A DNA stretch of 64,000 nucleotides from Caballeronia glathei (GTDB lineage Bacteria > Pseudomonadota > Gammaproteobacteria > Burkholderiales > Burkholderiaceae). Below are positions 1 through 8,158 of this stretch, piece by piece. The DNA is taken from assembly GCF_000698595.1 (NCBI RefSeq), contig NZ_JFHC01000024.1, positions 42,496 through 106,495 on the forward strand, given 5' to 3'. A program made the translations under genes and the position numbers. The notes beneath the pieces were generated by a model. It was not told the origin of the DNA. It made no database searches and saw only the letters and a list, made by a program, of their open reading frames with translations. Positions within the stretch are counted from its first letter, which is position 1. Every line of letters starts with the position of its first letter.

Positions 1-1
1 C

Positions 2-739
2 GCGAACGGCGCGCAGGTGGTGATCGACCAGTTCATCGCAGCGGGTGCCGCCAAGTGGGGGCAGTTGAGCGGATTGACCCTGTTCCTTCCGCACGGGCAA
101 GAGGGGCAAGGACCGGAACACGCGTCAGCGCGGCTCGAGCGATACCTGCAACTCTGCGCGCAGGACAACATGCGGGTTTGCCAGCCGACGACGCCCGCGC
201 AGCTGTTTCATTTGCTCAGGATGCAAGCCGCCGTCTTCGATCGCCGGCCGCTCGTCGTGATGACGCCCAAGTCGCTGTTGCGTCATCCGGAAGCGGTAAG
301 CACGCTCGACGATCTGGCGAAGGGCGCATTCCGCGAGATCCTGGGGGACACGCAGGTCGAAGCGTCGCGGGCATCGGGCGTGGAGCGCGTGATCGCCTGT
401 TCGGGCAAGGTCTACTTCGACCTGCTCGCACATCGCCGCACGTCTGGAGGCGCTGATATACCGCTCATCCGTGTCGAGCAGTTGTATCCGTTTCCGTCCC
501 GGCAACTGGCTGCGGAGTTCGCGCGCTATCCGAATCTGAAGACGGTGGTCTGGTGTCAGGAGGAGTCGCGCAACCAGGGTGCGTGGGGCGCCATCGAGCC
601 GCAGTTGCGTGAGATCCTGCCTTCGGCCGCGCAACTGCAGTATGCCGGGTCGCCCGCATCCGCATCGACTGCGCCCGGCTATCACTCGGCACACGCGGCG
701 AGACAGGCGGCGCTGATTTCTGATGCGTTCGCGATGTAA
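2..739 (+). CDS. sucA: 2-oxoglutarate dehydrogenase E1 component, C-terminal part (5' end outside window)
   Basis: This is the last 245 residues of the thiamine-dependent E1 subunit, which decarboxylates 2-oxoglutarate for the TCA cycle. The reading frame is open from base 2, so the gene starts upstream of the window. Residues matching the family C-terminus are visible: ANGAQVVIDQF at the edge, then LFLPHGQEGQGPEHASAR, RRPLVVMTPKSLLRH, RVEQLYPFP and VVWCQEESRNQGAW, all typical of SucA. In most Burkholderiales sucA is followed directly by odhB and lpdA. Here no E2 or E3 gene follows, and the next gene is an acetolactate synthase 550 bp away, so this looks like a stand-alone paralogue. Family assignment is secure; its partner subunits cannot be seen here. 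Confidence 0.93.
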   Translation, partial: ANGAQVVIDQFIAAGAAKWGQLSGLTLFLPHGQEGQGPEHASARLERYLQLCAQDNMRVCQPTTPAQLFHLLRMQAAVFDRRPLVVMTPKSLLRHPEAVSTLDDLAKGAFREILGDTQVEASRASGVERVIACSGKVYFDLLAHRRTSGGADIPLIRVEQLYPFPSRQLAAEFARYPNLKTVVWCQEESRNQGAWGAIEPQLREILPSAAQLQYAGSPASASTAPGYHSAHAARQAALISDAFAM

Positions 740-1291
740 TCGCGCCTGCGTATTGCGATGTCGCTCTACGCAGGTTTCAACTGCTCGGGGCGACCGTCCA
801 TGTGTGCGGCGGCGCGTTTCATGAATGGCATCTCGTTGGTCCGCCGTCCGGACCGGTGGTGTGATCGAACTGCACGGTGGTGGGCGCGGCCCGCTGCCTG
901 CTCGATGTGCGCGCGCCAGCGTACCCGGTTCCCCGGTCATCGGGTCGGGCGCGAATAACTCCGGGCTCGCGGCCGTTTGCATGCTGTTAATAGCCGTGCG
1001 ACCGGAGCCGCGTCGCAATGGCTCAAATGCGGCCTATCTTGGCCCATATACAGCCCTCCCGGGGCGTGCGTGCCGCTTCAATCGTTGTCAGAATGGGTGG
1101 AACCATTCCTCACGATTCTTCCAGAGGCACATCAAAAAAGTGCTGGGTGGACTGTGCCTTGTACGGAGAACCCGTCGGAGCAATCGTCCATAAGCTGGTA
1201 CGGAACATACGCTGTTCTCGAGTTGGAAGGGAAATTGCCCCTTGATCTTGGCCGCTGACATTGTCAGCGCCCGTTTCCATGCGAGCCAGCC
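740..1291. other. Intergenic region, 552 bp, no gene seen
   Basis: No reading frame in this stretch resembles a known protein; the short open frames lack ribosome binding sites and have unnatural composition. The only structure noticed is a 17-bp palindrome just before the acetolactate synthase gene, listed separately. The long leader could carry the promoter of that gene. Confidence 0.5.
1253..1269. promoter_or_regulatory. 17-bp perfect palindrome upstream of the acetolactate synthase gene
   Basis: CGCTGACA and TGTCAGCG flank a single T, giving 8-bp arms that end 22 bp before the start codon at 1292. It could be an operator or a small leader hairpin. No regulator gene is adjacent, so the binding protein is unknown. 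Confidence 0.35.
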
Positions 1292-3157
1292 ATGACCCAG
1301 AACCCGAACACTGCTTTGGATGCCTTCCTGAAACCGCCGGCTACCGGCGAATCGATGTCGGGTGCTGACATCATCCTGCGCGTACTCAGCGAACAGGGCG
1401 TCGATACCCTATTCGGCTATAGCGGCGGCGCGATCCTGCCGACGTACGACGCTGTCTTTCGTTTCAACGAAATGCACGAGGACCATCCCGAGCGCCAGAT
1501 CAAGCTCGTCGTACCCGCGAATGAACAGGCTGCCGGTTTCATGGCCGCCGGTTATGCGCGCGCCAGCGGAAAAGTTGGCGTATTCATGGTTACGTCCGGT
1601 CCGGGGGCGACGAATGCGGTGACGCCGATTGCCGACTGCAACGGTGACTCGGTCCCCGTCGTCCTCATATGCGGACAGGTACCTCGTGCCGCGATCGGCA
1701 GTGATGCGTTCCAGGAAGCGCCGGTCTTCAACATCATGTCGGCGTGCGCAAAGCAGGTGTTTCTGGTTACCGACCCGGCGAAGCTGGAACAGACACTGCG
1801 GACCGCATTCGAAATCGCTCGCACCGGCCGTCCCGGACCGGTTGTCGTGGATGTGCCGAAGGACATTCAAAACTGGACCGGAACCTACCATGGACAAGGC
1901 ACATTGGCGTTTCGAGGCTACTCGGACCGTCTTCGAATGGTCGCAAGAGGCGCCCGTCTCGAAGAGGGCAAGCGTGCCGAATTCTTCGATCTGCTGGCGC
2001 AAAGCAGGCGCCCCCTGATCTATGCCGGTGGTGGCATCATCACGGCCGGCGCAACGGCTCAACTGCGTCAGTTTTCAGAGCGCTACGGGATCCCCGTGGT
2101 GACCACTCTGATGGGCCTTGGCGCAATGTCGGCGAAACACGAGCTGTGGCTGGGCATGCTTGGCATGCACGGCATGGCCTGTGCGAACTACGCAGTGGAG
2201 GATTGCGACTTCCTGATCGCGGTGGGTGCGCGATTCGATGATCGTGTTGCCGGTGGTCGCCCTGACGCATTTGCGCCCGGAGCGCGGTACGTCGCGCATA
2301 TTGACATCGATGAGGCGGAGATCAACAAGGTCAAGCGGGCGCACTGGACGCACGTAGGCGACGCGAAGGATACGCTGCTGTCATTGATGAAGCACGATCC
2401 AGCCGGGCAGCGGCCTTTGGACTGGCTCGATCGTATCGGGGAACTGAAGCGGATCTACGGCATGAATTACGACCGGAGCAACCCGGCGATCCAGCCGCAG
2501 TTCGTCGTCGAAAAACTCAGTGAAATTACCGGAGGGCGCGCAATCATCTGCACGGGTGTCGGACAGCATCAGATGTGGGCTGCGCAGTTCTTCGACTTCG
2601 TCGAGCCTCGAAGCTTCCTTACTTCGGGCAGCATGGGGACGATGGGTTTCGGGCTGCCCGCAGCTATCGGTGCCCAACTGGCGCGACCGGATGCCCTCGT
2701 GATCGACATCGATGGTGACGGCAGCATCCGGATGAACGTCGGCGAACTGGAGACGGCAAGCACGTATGGCGTGCCCGTCAAGGTGCTGCTGCTCAACAAT
2801 CTCGGTGACGGGATGATCCGGCAGTGGCAGCGTCTTTTCTACGAGGGGCGATTGTGCGTGAGCGACAAGTCGCTCCATCGCAAGAATTTCGTCATGGCGG
2901 CACAGGCCGACGGGTTCGAGTTTGCCTGCCGCGTCGAAGCAATGAGCGAACTCGAGGACAAGCTCAAGGCGTTCGTGGCATTCGACGGACCGGCTTTCCT
3001 CGAAGTCATGGTCGACCAGAACGCCGATGTGTTTCCGATGGTGGGGCCTGGGCAAAGCTACTCGACGATGATTACCGGGCCGTTCATACCGTCCCGATCC
3101 GGGCAGACGCCCGAAGGGACGGGCATGGAGCATCGAGCGGCTCCGGATATGTTCTGA
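1292..3157 (+). CDS. ilvB: Acetolactate synthase large subunit family, ThDP-dependent
   Basis: The 621-residue protein has the three-domain layout of acetohydroxyacid synthase: PYR domain (about 25-195), central FAD-type domain (about 215-360) and PP domain (about 400-570). The ThDP-activating glutamate is E78 in VVPANEQAAGFMAAGYAR. The central domain carries TLMGLGAM, LGMLGMHG and VGARFDDRVAGG, diagnostic of AHAS rather than pyruvate oxidase. The metal-binding GDGS begins near residue 473, followed by NNLGDGMIRQWQ. The reaction would be condensation of pyruvate to 2-acetolactate, or of pyruvate with 2-oxobutyrate, for branched-chain amino acids. No ilvN small subunit follows, unlike the usual ilvBN(C) operon, so it is probably an accessory copy, possibly free of valine feedback. 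The exact acceptor is not certain. Confidence 0.88.
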   Translation: MTQNPNTALDAFLKPPATGESMSGADIILRVLSEQGVDTLFGYSGGAILPTYDAVFRFNEMHEDHPERQIKLVVPANEQAAGFMAAGYARASGKVGVFMVTSGPGATNAVTPIADCNGDSVPVVLICGQVPRAAIGSDAFQEAPVFNIMSACAKQVFLVTDPAKLEQTLRTAFEIARTGRPGPVVVDVPKDIQNWTGTYHGQGTLAFRGYSDRLRMVARGARLEEGKRAEFFDLLAQSRRPLIYAGGGIITAGATAQLRQFSERYGIPVVTTLMGLGAMSAKHELWLGMLGMHGMACANYAVEDCDFLIAVGARFDDRVAGGRPDAFAPGARYVAHIDIDEAEINKVKRAHWTHVGDAKDTLLSLMKHDPAGQRPLDWLDRIGELKRIYGMNYDRSNPAIQPQFVVEKLSEITGGRAIICTGVGQHQMWAAQFFDFVEPRSFLTSGSMGTMGFGLPAAIGAQLARPDALVIDIDGDGSIRMNVGELETASTYGVPVKVLLLNNLGDGMIRQWQRLFYEGRLCVSDKSLHRKNFVMAAQADGFEFACRVEAMSELEDKLKAFVAFDGPAFLEVMVDQNADVFPMVGPGQSYSTMITGPFIPSRSGQTPEGTGMEHRAAPDMF

Positions 3158-3277
3158 CCGCACCTCGGGCGCTAACCGCGGAAACTGTCCAGCACGTGCG
3201 TTTGGAAGTATGCTGGATGTAGCATTGCGGTTTTCCCAGCGTACCGCTCCCATGTTCTCGACACATGGAGGTTGAGC

Positions 3278-4099
3278 TTGACGGATAGGCACAGCACGGA
3301 CAAGGCCTTCGCCGGGTCAATCCCGGAGTTGTATGACACCTGCCTGGTGCCGTTGATCTTCGAACCGTACGCGGTCGACCTTGCGAGCCGGGTCGTGTCG
3401 AAGGGTCCGAAGAAAGTGCTCGAGGTTGCGGCGGGAACGGGGGTGCTGACACGTGCACTCTCGACGGCATTGCCTGACAGCACCGCGCTCGTCGCGACGG
3501 ACTTGAACCAGCCCATGCTCGATCGTGCCCGGACGGTCGGTGCATGCAGGCATGTGGAGTGGCGTCAGGCAGACGCGATGCAGTTGCCGTTCGCAGACGG
3601 CCAGTTCGATGTGGTCGTCTGCCAGTTTGGCGTCATGTTTTTTCCCGACAAGCCCGGCGCATTCGCCGAGGCGCGTCGCGTATTGTCGCCAGGCGGCACG
3701 TTCATCTTCAACGTGTGGGACCGGATAGAAGAGAACGCATTCGCGCTTGTCGTCACCGACGCCCTGGCTCGCCTCTATCCCGCCACCCCGCCGCGTTTTC
3801 TCGCCCGCACTCCGCACGGATACCACGATCGCGAGACTATCGGGCGAGACCTCCGGCTTGGAGGCTTTCTTGCCGAGCCCGCGTTCGAGACCGTCGCGTC
3901 ACATAGTCGTGCAGACTCCGCCCGCATACCGTCTGTCGCTTACTGCCAGGGAACTCCGTTGCGCAATGAGCTCGAAGCACTCGGCCCCGCCGAACTGGCG
4001 CGGGCCACGGACGTTTGCACTGCCGCAATGGCCGGGAAGTTCGGGCCTGGTCGCGTCGACGGAAAGATTCAGGCGCACGTCGTGACGGTCGAGGCCTGA
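3278..4099 (+). CDS. Class I SAM-dependent methyltransferase
   Basis: This 273-residue protein has the UbiE/Methyltransf_11 pattern: SAM-binding motif I VLEVAAGTGVLT (about 47-58), an acidic residue after the second strand (TDLNQPML), motif II-like WRQADAMQLPFADGQFD and VVCQFGVMFFPD, then RVLSPGGTFIFNVWD. The substrate cannot be told from sequence. I place the start at a TTG at 3278 because GGAGG at 3267-3271 sits 6 nt upstream; an in-frame TTG at 3272 is too close to that site. It is 120 bp after the acetolactate synthase gene and may share its transcript, but no functional link is evident. Confidence 0.85.
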   Translation: MTDRHSTDKAFAGSIPELYDTCLVPLIFEPYAVDLASRVVSKGPKKVLEVAAGTGVLTRALSTALPDSTALVATDLNQPMLDRARTVGACRHVEWRQADAMQLPFADGQFDVVVCQFGVMFFPDKPGAFAEARRVLSPGGTFIFNVWDRIEENAFALVVTDALARLYPATPPRFLARTPHGYHDRETIGRDLRLGGFLAEPAFETVASHSRADSARIPSVAYCQGTPLRNELEALGPAELARATDVCTAAMAGKFGPGRVDGKIQAHVVTVEA

Positions 4100-4651
4100 G
4101 GGAGCGCGCGATACCGGCTCTCGGCGCACGCGCGCCTGGACTCATCGAAGCGCACTGGCATCGCGATGCTCCTTGGAGACCGGTTGAATCCGCAGCCAGG
4201 AACGGGCATTCAAGGCCGGCGCGTAAATTCCAAGGACGCGGTCAGTCTCGAGAAATGCCGCCTCTGCGTCCTTATCCCCGAGTACCTGGCTCGATAGCCA
4301 CTCTTTTCCTCACGTAATCGCCAAACGCAGTTGTGCGCGCTGCCAAGGACTTGAGCCGAGCCTGCCGCTCGTTGGGATTCCCGCGACTGCTTCGGCCGTG
4401 TCAAGCGCGTCGATCGACGGGTGGCCAGTGCCGTCGCAGACCGCGCGCCTTGCCACCGACCCGGTCTCACGCCGGTTTTTCGCCTGAAGCGCATGCGCAA
4501 TCTCCCAAGTCGCGCGATGCCGTCAAGCACGTTCCACTGTCACAAACTGAGAATAGCTCAAAACGTTTACGGATTTGATCTGAGGTTTATTCATTTTGAT
4601 GACATACACGCCGACTAGTCTTTGCTCGCCCCCAACCTCGTTGAGAGAAAA
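4100..4651. other. Intergenic region, about 550 bp, no gene seen
   Basis: No convincing gene was found. On the minus strand a 56-codon stretch without an ATG (4142-4309) has fairly protein-like composition and may be the worn 3' end of a lost gene, but it matches nothing I recognise. The part nearest the phospholipase gene is AT-richer than the surroundings (about 4540-4615), which fits a promoter there. Confidence 0.4.
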
Positions 4652-6817
4652 ATGAACAAGGTCGATCGACGTACATTTCTTACCAGCGCTGTCAAAGCGG
4701 CCGGCGCGGCTGCCACCATCAACGCATTGCCGTCCAGTATCGCGCGTGCACTCGCGATTCCGGCCAATGTCAGAACGGGCACCATTCAGGACGTCGAGCA
4801 CATCGTCGTGCTGATGCAGGAAAACCGTTCCTTCCTGAACTACTTTGGCGCGATGAGCGGCGTGCGCGGCTTTGGCGACCGCCTGGGAATTCCGCTGCAA
4901 AGCGGGCAGTCCGTGTGGTCCCAATCGGACGGCACGCGCATCATCAAGCCGTTTCACCTCGACAGCGCCACCGTCAACGCGTTGCGCGTGGCCGGCAATC
5001 CGCACAGCTACATGGACGCCCAGGACGCGTGGGGGCAAGGCATGTCCGGCTTCTGGCCGAAGTGGAAGAGCGAACGTTCGATGGGCTACTACCGCCGCGA
5101 AGACATCGCGTTCCAGTACGCCCTCGCCGAAGCGTTTACCGCTTGCGACAATTACCACTGCTCGATCACGGGCGGCACCGATCCGAACCGCATCGTCTTC
5201 ATGTCGGGCTCGAACTACGATCCGGCGACGCGGGAGGCTGGTCAGAACTCCACCGCTGCGAATGCGGAAATCAACAACCTGCGCTGCAGCGTCGGCGGTG
5301 CGTTGCCTACGCCGGGCTATGCCTACTCGGGCTCCGCGTTCACGTGGAAGACGTGGATCGAACAACTGCAGGAAAAAGGCGTGAGCTGGCGCCTCTATCA
5401 GGACCCGAACAACAACTGGAACGGTCTGATGCACGGAGGTCTTGCGTTCAAGAGCTTTCGCGACTCGCGCCCGGGCGACCCGCTGTACGACAACGGCATG
5501 TCGCTGTGGACCATCGATCAGCTGGCGCAACACGTGGCGGGCGAAACGCTGCCGCAAGTGAGCATGATCCTCCCGACACCGGCACAGTCGGAGCATCCGG
5601 GCGGCCCGTCGAGCCCCCTGGAAGGCGCCGCGTTCATCGAACAGATTCTGAATGCGCTGACGTCGAACCCGAAGGTGTGGAGCAAGACGATATTCTTTGT
5701 CTTCTATGACGAGAATGACGGCTTCTTCGATCATCTTCCTCCGCCTGCCGTGCCCAGCCTCGACGCAAACGGCAACCCGATCGGCAAATCGACGGTGGAT
5801 GTGACGGGCGAGTATCTGGACACGCAAGGCAACCCCAGCCTGAACGGTCAGAACAGCAGCGGCGTGGTAATGAACGTGCGGCCGTGGGGCCTTGGCCCGC
5901 GCCTGCCGGTGTACTGCGTGTCGCCGTGGTCGAAGGGAGGCTGGGTCTGCTCCGAAACGTTCGATCACACGTCGTTTGGCCGTTTCCTCGAAAGGCGCTT
6001 CGGCGTTCAGATGCCGGCGGTGAGCCCGTGGCATCGCGCGATCAGCGGCGATCTGACTTCGATATTCGATTTCGAAACGCCGAACGATCCGAAGTTGCCG
6101 ACGCTGCCCGACACGAGCAACTACAAGGCCGTCATCGCGGACCAGTTGAAGAAGCCGGCCGCCCATGCTCCCGCGACGCCTGCGGCGCTGTTCCAGGAGC
6201 CGGGCATGAAGTATTCGCGCGCGCTGCCCTATGAGATTCATGTCGATTCGGCGGTCGATGCGTCGAGCGGCAATCTGACGCTCAAGTTCCGCAATACCGG
6301 CCGCAAGGGCGTCGTATTCCACGTCTACGACCGCCTGCATCTGGACCGGATTCCGCGCCGCTATACCGTCGAGGCCGGCAAGTCGCTGAATGACGACTGG
6401 GACACGCGCACGTGGGATGCCGGCAAGTATGACCTCGCGATCTACGGCCCGAACGGCTTCGTGCGCATGTTCAAGGGATCGACGATGGCTGGTGGTTCGG
6501 CAGCGTTGCCGGAAGTCACGCTGTCATACGATGTATCGCGGCGCGAGATCGTGTTCACGGCTCGCAACGACGGCAAGCGCGACGTCAAGCTGACGGTCAC
6601 CGCGAATGCTTACCGGACCGGCGGCGCGACGACATTGAACGTACCGCGTCCTCACGTGGTGGAGCATCGGGTGTCGGTCGAGCACAGCGGCAACTGGTAC
6701 GACTATACGGTCAGTGACGCGTCAAGCGGCTTCGAGCGGCGCTTCGCGGGCCGGATGGAAACCGGCAGACCGTCGGTCACCGACCCGGCGATGGCGACCG
6801 AGCTGAATCAGCAGTAA
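4652..6817 (+). CDS. Phosphocholine-type phospholipase C, Tat-exported
   Basis: The 721-residue protein begins with a twin-arginine signal (DRRTFLTSA, residues 5-13, then a hydrophobic stretch to about 34), so it should be exported folded. It matches the bacterial phospholipase C/phosphoesterase family of PlcH and PlcN: TGGTDPNR (about 173-180, containing the family's nucleophile threonine), YDENDGFFDHLPPPAVP (about 352-368), FDHTSFGRFLERRFGV, and two C-terminal DUF756-type beta domains (about 525-610 and 620-705). It would cleave phosphatidylcholine or sphingomyelin outside the cell, giving choline phosphate. One metal/active-site motif is unusual: residues 57-66 read ENRSFLNYFG where the family normally has ENRSFDHYFG. 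An ATG at 4652 is chosen over an upstream TTG because it puts the Tat motif near the N-terminus. Confidence 0.9.
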   Translation: MNKVDRRTFLTSAVKAAGAAATINALPSSIARALAIPANVRTGTIQDVEHIVVLMQENRSFLNYFGAMSGVRGFGDRLGIPLQSGQSVWSQSDGTRIIKPFHLDSATVNALRVAGNPHSYMDAQDAWGQGMSGFWPKWKSERSMGYYRREDIAFQYALAEAFTACDNYHCSITGGTDPNRIVFMSGSNYDPATREAGQNSTAANAEINNLRCSVGGALPTPGYAYSGSAFTWKTWIEQLQEKGVSWRLYQDPNNNWNGLMHGGLAFKSFRDSRPGDPLYDNGMSLWTIDQLAQHVAGETLPQVSMILPTPAQSEHPGGPSSPLEGAAFIEQILNALTSNPKVWSKTIFFVFYDENDGFFDHLPPPAVPSLDANGNPIGKSTVDVTGEYLDTQGNPSLNGQNSSGVVMNVRPWGLGPRLPVYCVSPWSKGGWVCSETFDHTSFGRFLERRFGVQMPAVSPWHRAISGDLTSIFDFETPNDPKLPTLPDTSNYKAVIADQLKKPAAHAPATPAALFQEPGMKYSRALPYEIHVDSAVDASSGNLTLKFRNTGRKGVVFHVYDRLHLDRIPRRYTVEAGKSLNDDWDTRTWDAGKYDLAIYGPNGFVRMFKGSTMAGGSAALPEVTLSYDVSRREIVFTARNDGKRDVKLTVTANAYRTGGATTLNVPRPHVVEHRVSVEHSGNWYDYTVSDASSGFERRFAGRMETGRPSVTDPAMATELNQQ

Positions 6818-6830
6818 AGACGCGCCGAAA

Positions 6831-6854
6831 GCGGCCGCCCCCCGTGGCGGCCGC
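6831..6854 (+). terminator. GC-rich hairpin after the phospholipase gene
   Basis: A perfect 9-bp stem (GCGGCCGCC / GGCGGCCGC) with a 6-nt loop lies 13 nt after the stop codon. There is no clear T-run, so it is a probable but not textbook intrinsic terminator. Confidence 0.5.
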
Positions 6855-7037
6855 GCCGCAGTGCGCAACCAGTCGCGGCACCTGACGACATCCGTTATCC
6901 GCGATTGCCCACGCCATTGTCTTCCGACCATCCCTGCTGTTTCCTGCATACTTCACGATGGGTCCATCTGGATTAAAGTGCGTCGAACCGCAGCGTCGCG
7001 GCAGGTCGCCTATTGTGAATCAAAATCGGAAGGTTTC

Positions 7038-7970
7038 ATGAAAGCAAAGCAACGAGGCATTGCGGCACGGCCGATGCCGGCCAGCGCTCGCCGCTCCGCT
7101 GTCGCCTCAGCCGTACAGCCGGATACCCGCTCGGGGATTCTCACGCGCATTGAAGGCTTGAGGCCCACGCTCGGGCCAGCCAGTCAAAGGATTGCGGACT
7201 TCATCGCTCAGTACTCGCAGGATGTGATCCATATGTCGGTGAGTGACGTCGCCGAGCGTACCGCGTCGAGCGAAGGCAGCGTGATCGCGTTTTGCAAGAG
7301 CGTCGGAGCAACCGGCTTCCAGCAACTGAAGATCCTGCTGGCGCAGGAACTCGTGCAGCCGGTGCAGATCATCCACGAAGACCTCGAGCCCGACGACGCG
7401 GTGGAGACGGTCGTGCGCAAGCTCTTTCACAGCAATATTCAAACGCTGCATGACACTGCCGCGACCCTCGACATCAAGTCCGTCGAACGCGCGGTCTCGT
7501 TGCTGAAGGCGGCGGAGCGCATTGAAATCTATGGCATCGGCAGCGCCGCGCCGATCGCCGAAGACGCCGAGTACCGGATGCTGCGCATCGGCCTGAACGC
7601 GAAGGCGGTCGTCGACTCGCACGTGCAGGCGATAAGTGCGTCGCTGGCCGGTCCGAAAGTCGCCACACTGACCGTCTCGCACTCCGGCAGCACCCACGAA
7701 ACCGTGGACGCGACGCGCCTTGCGCGTGAATCCGGAGCTAGCACGATCTGCATCACCAACGTAGGCAAATCGCCGTTGCGGGCATACGCAGATGTGGTTC
7801 TGTGCACGATGGCGCGGGAAACGCGCTTTCGCACGGAAGCGATGACGAGCCGCCTTGCACAGCTGGCGATCGTCGACGTCCTCGTCGCAAGCCTCGCGCT
7901 TACCGAGTACGAGAAGTCGGTCGCATCGTTGCGGCATACGTTCGACGTGTTGTCGATCAAACGGTACTGA
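7038..7970 (+). CDS. RpiR/HexR-family transcriptional regulator
   Basis: The 310-residue protein has an N-terminal HTH_6 domain (about 35-105, with IADFIAQYSQDVIHMSVSDVAERTASSEGSVIAFCKSVG) and a C-terminal SIS sugar-phosphate-binding domain (about 150-285, IEIYGIGSAAPIAEDAEYRM and VSHSGSTHETVDATRLAR). RpiR proteins sense phosphosugars and control sugar or central carbon genes. The start at ATG 7038 has GGAAGG just upstream; longer in-frame extension has no signal. It stands alone between two terminal regions, so its targets are probably elsewhere or itself. Confidence 0.88.
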   Translation: MKAKQRGIAARPMPASARRSAVASAVQPDTRSGILTRIEGLRPTLGPASQRIADFIAQYSQDVIHMSVSDVAERTASSEGSVIAFCKSVGATGFQQLKILLAQELVQPVQIIHEDLEPDDAVETVVRKLFHSNIQTLHDTAATLDIKSVERAVSLLKAAERIEIYGIGSAAPIAEDAEYRMLRIGLNAKAVVDSHVQAISASLAGPKVATLTVSHSGSTHETVDATRLARESGASTICITNVGKSPLRAYADVVLCTMARETRFRTEAMTSRLAQLAIVDVLVASLALTEYEKSVASLRHTFDVLSIKRY

Positions 7971-8158
7971 AGAAGCGGCCGGGTGACCGGCAGAGTCCGG
8001 GAGCAAAGAGAAGGGCAACGACCGGCGCGACAGAATCGAAGAGAAAGCTCAGGCTGGTCATTCGGTAGCGAAGGTCGGCCTTCCATCCCTGCTTCGGGGC
8101 AGTAGCGGCGACTGTTCCGCGCTCCGGATACCCGGCGGTCGCGCGACCCGCCGCACGC

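Noticed and set aside
4142..4309. 56-codon minus-strand stretch with protein-like composition
   Set aside because: It has no start codon and matches no family I recognise; it could be a worn gene end but cannot be supported.
4523..6340. 605-codon open frame on the minus strand
   Set aside because: It is antisense to the phospholipase gene, has Arg/His/Ala-rich shadow composition and no known domain.
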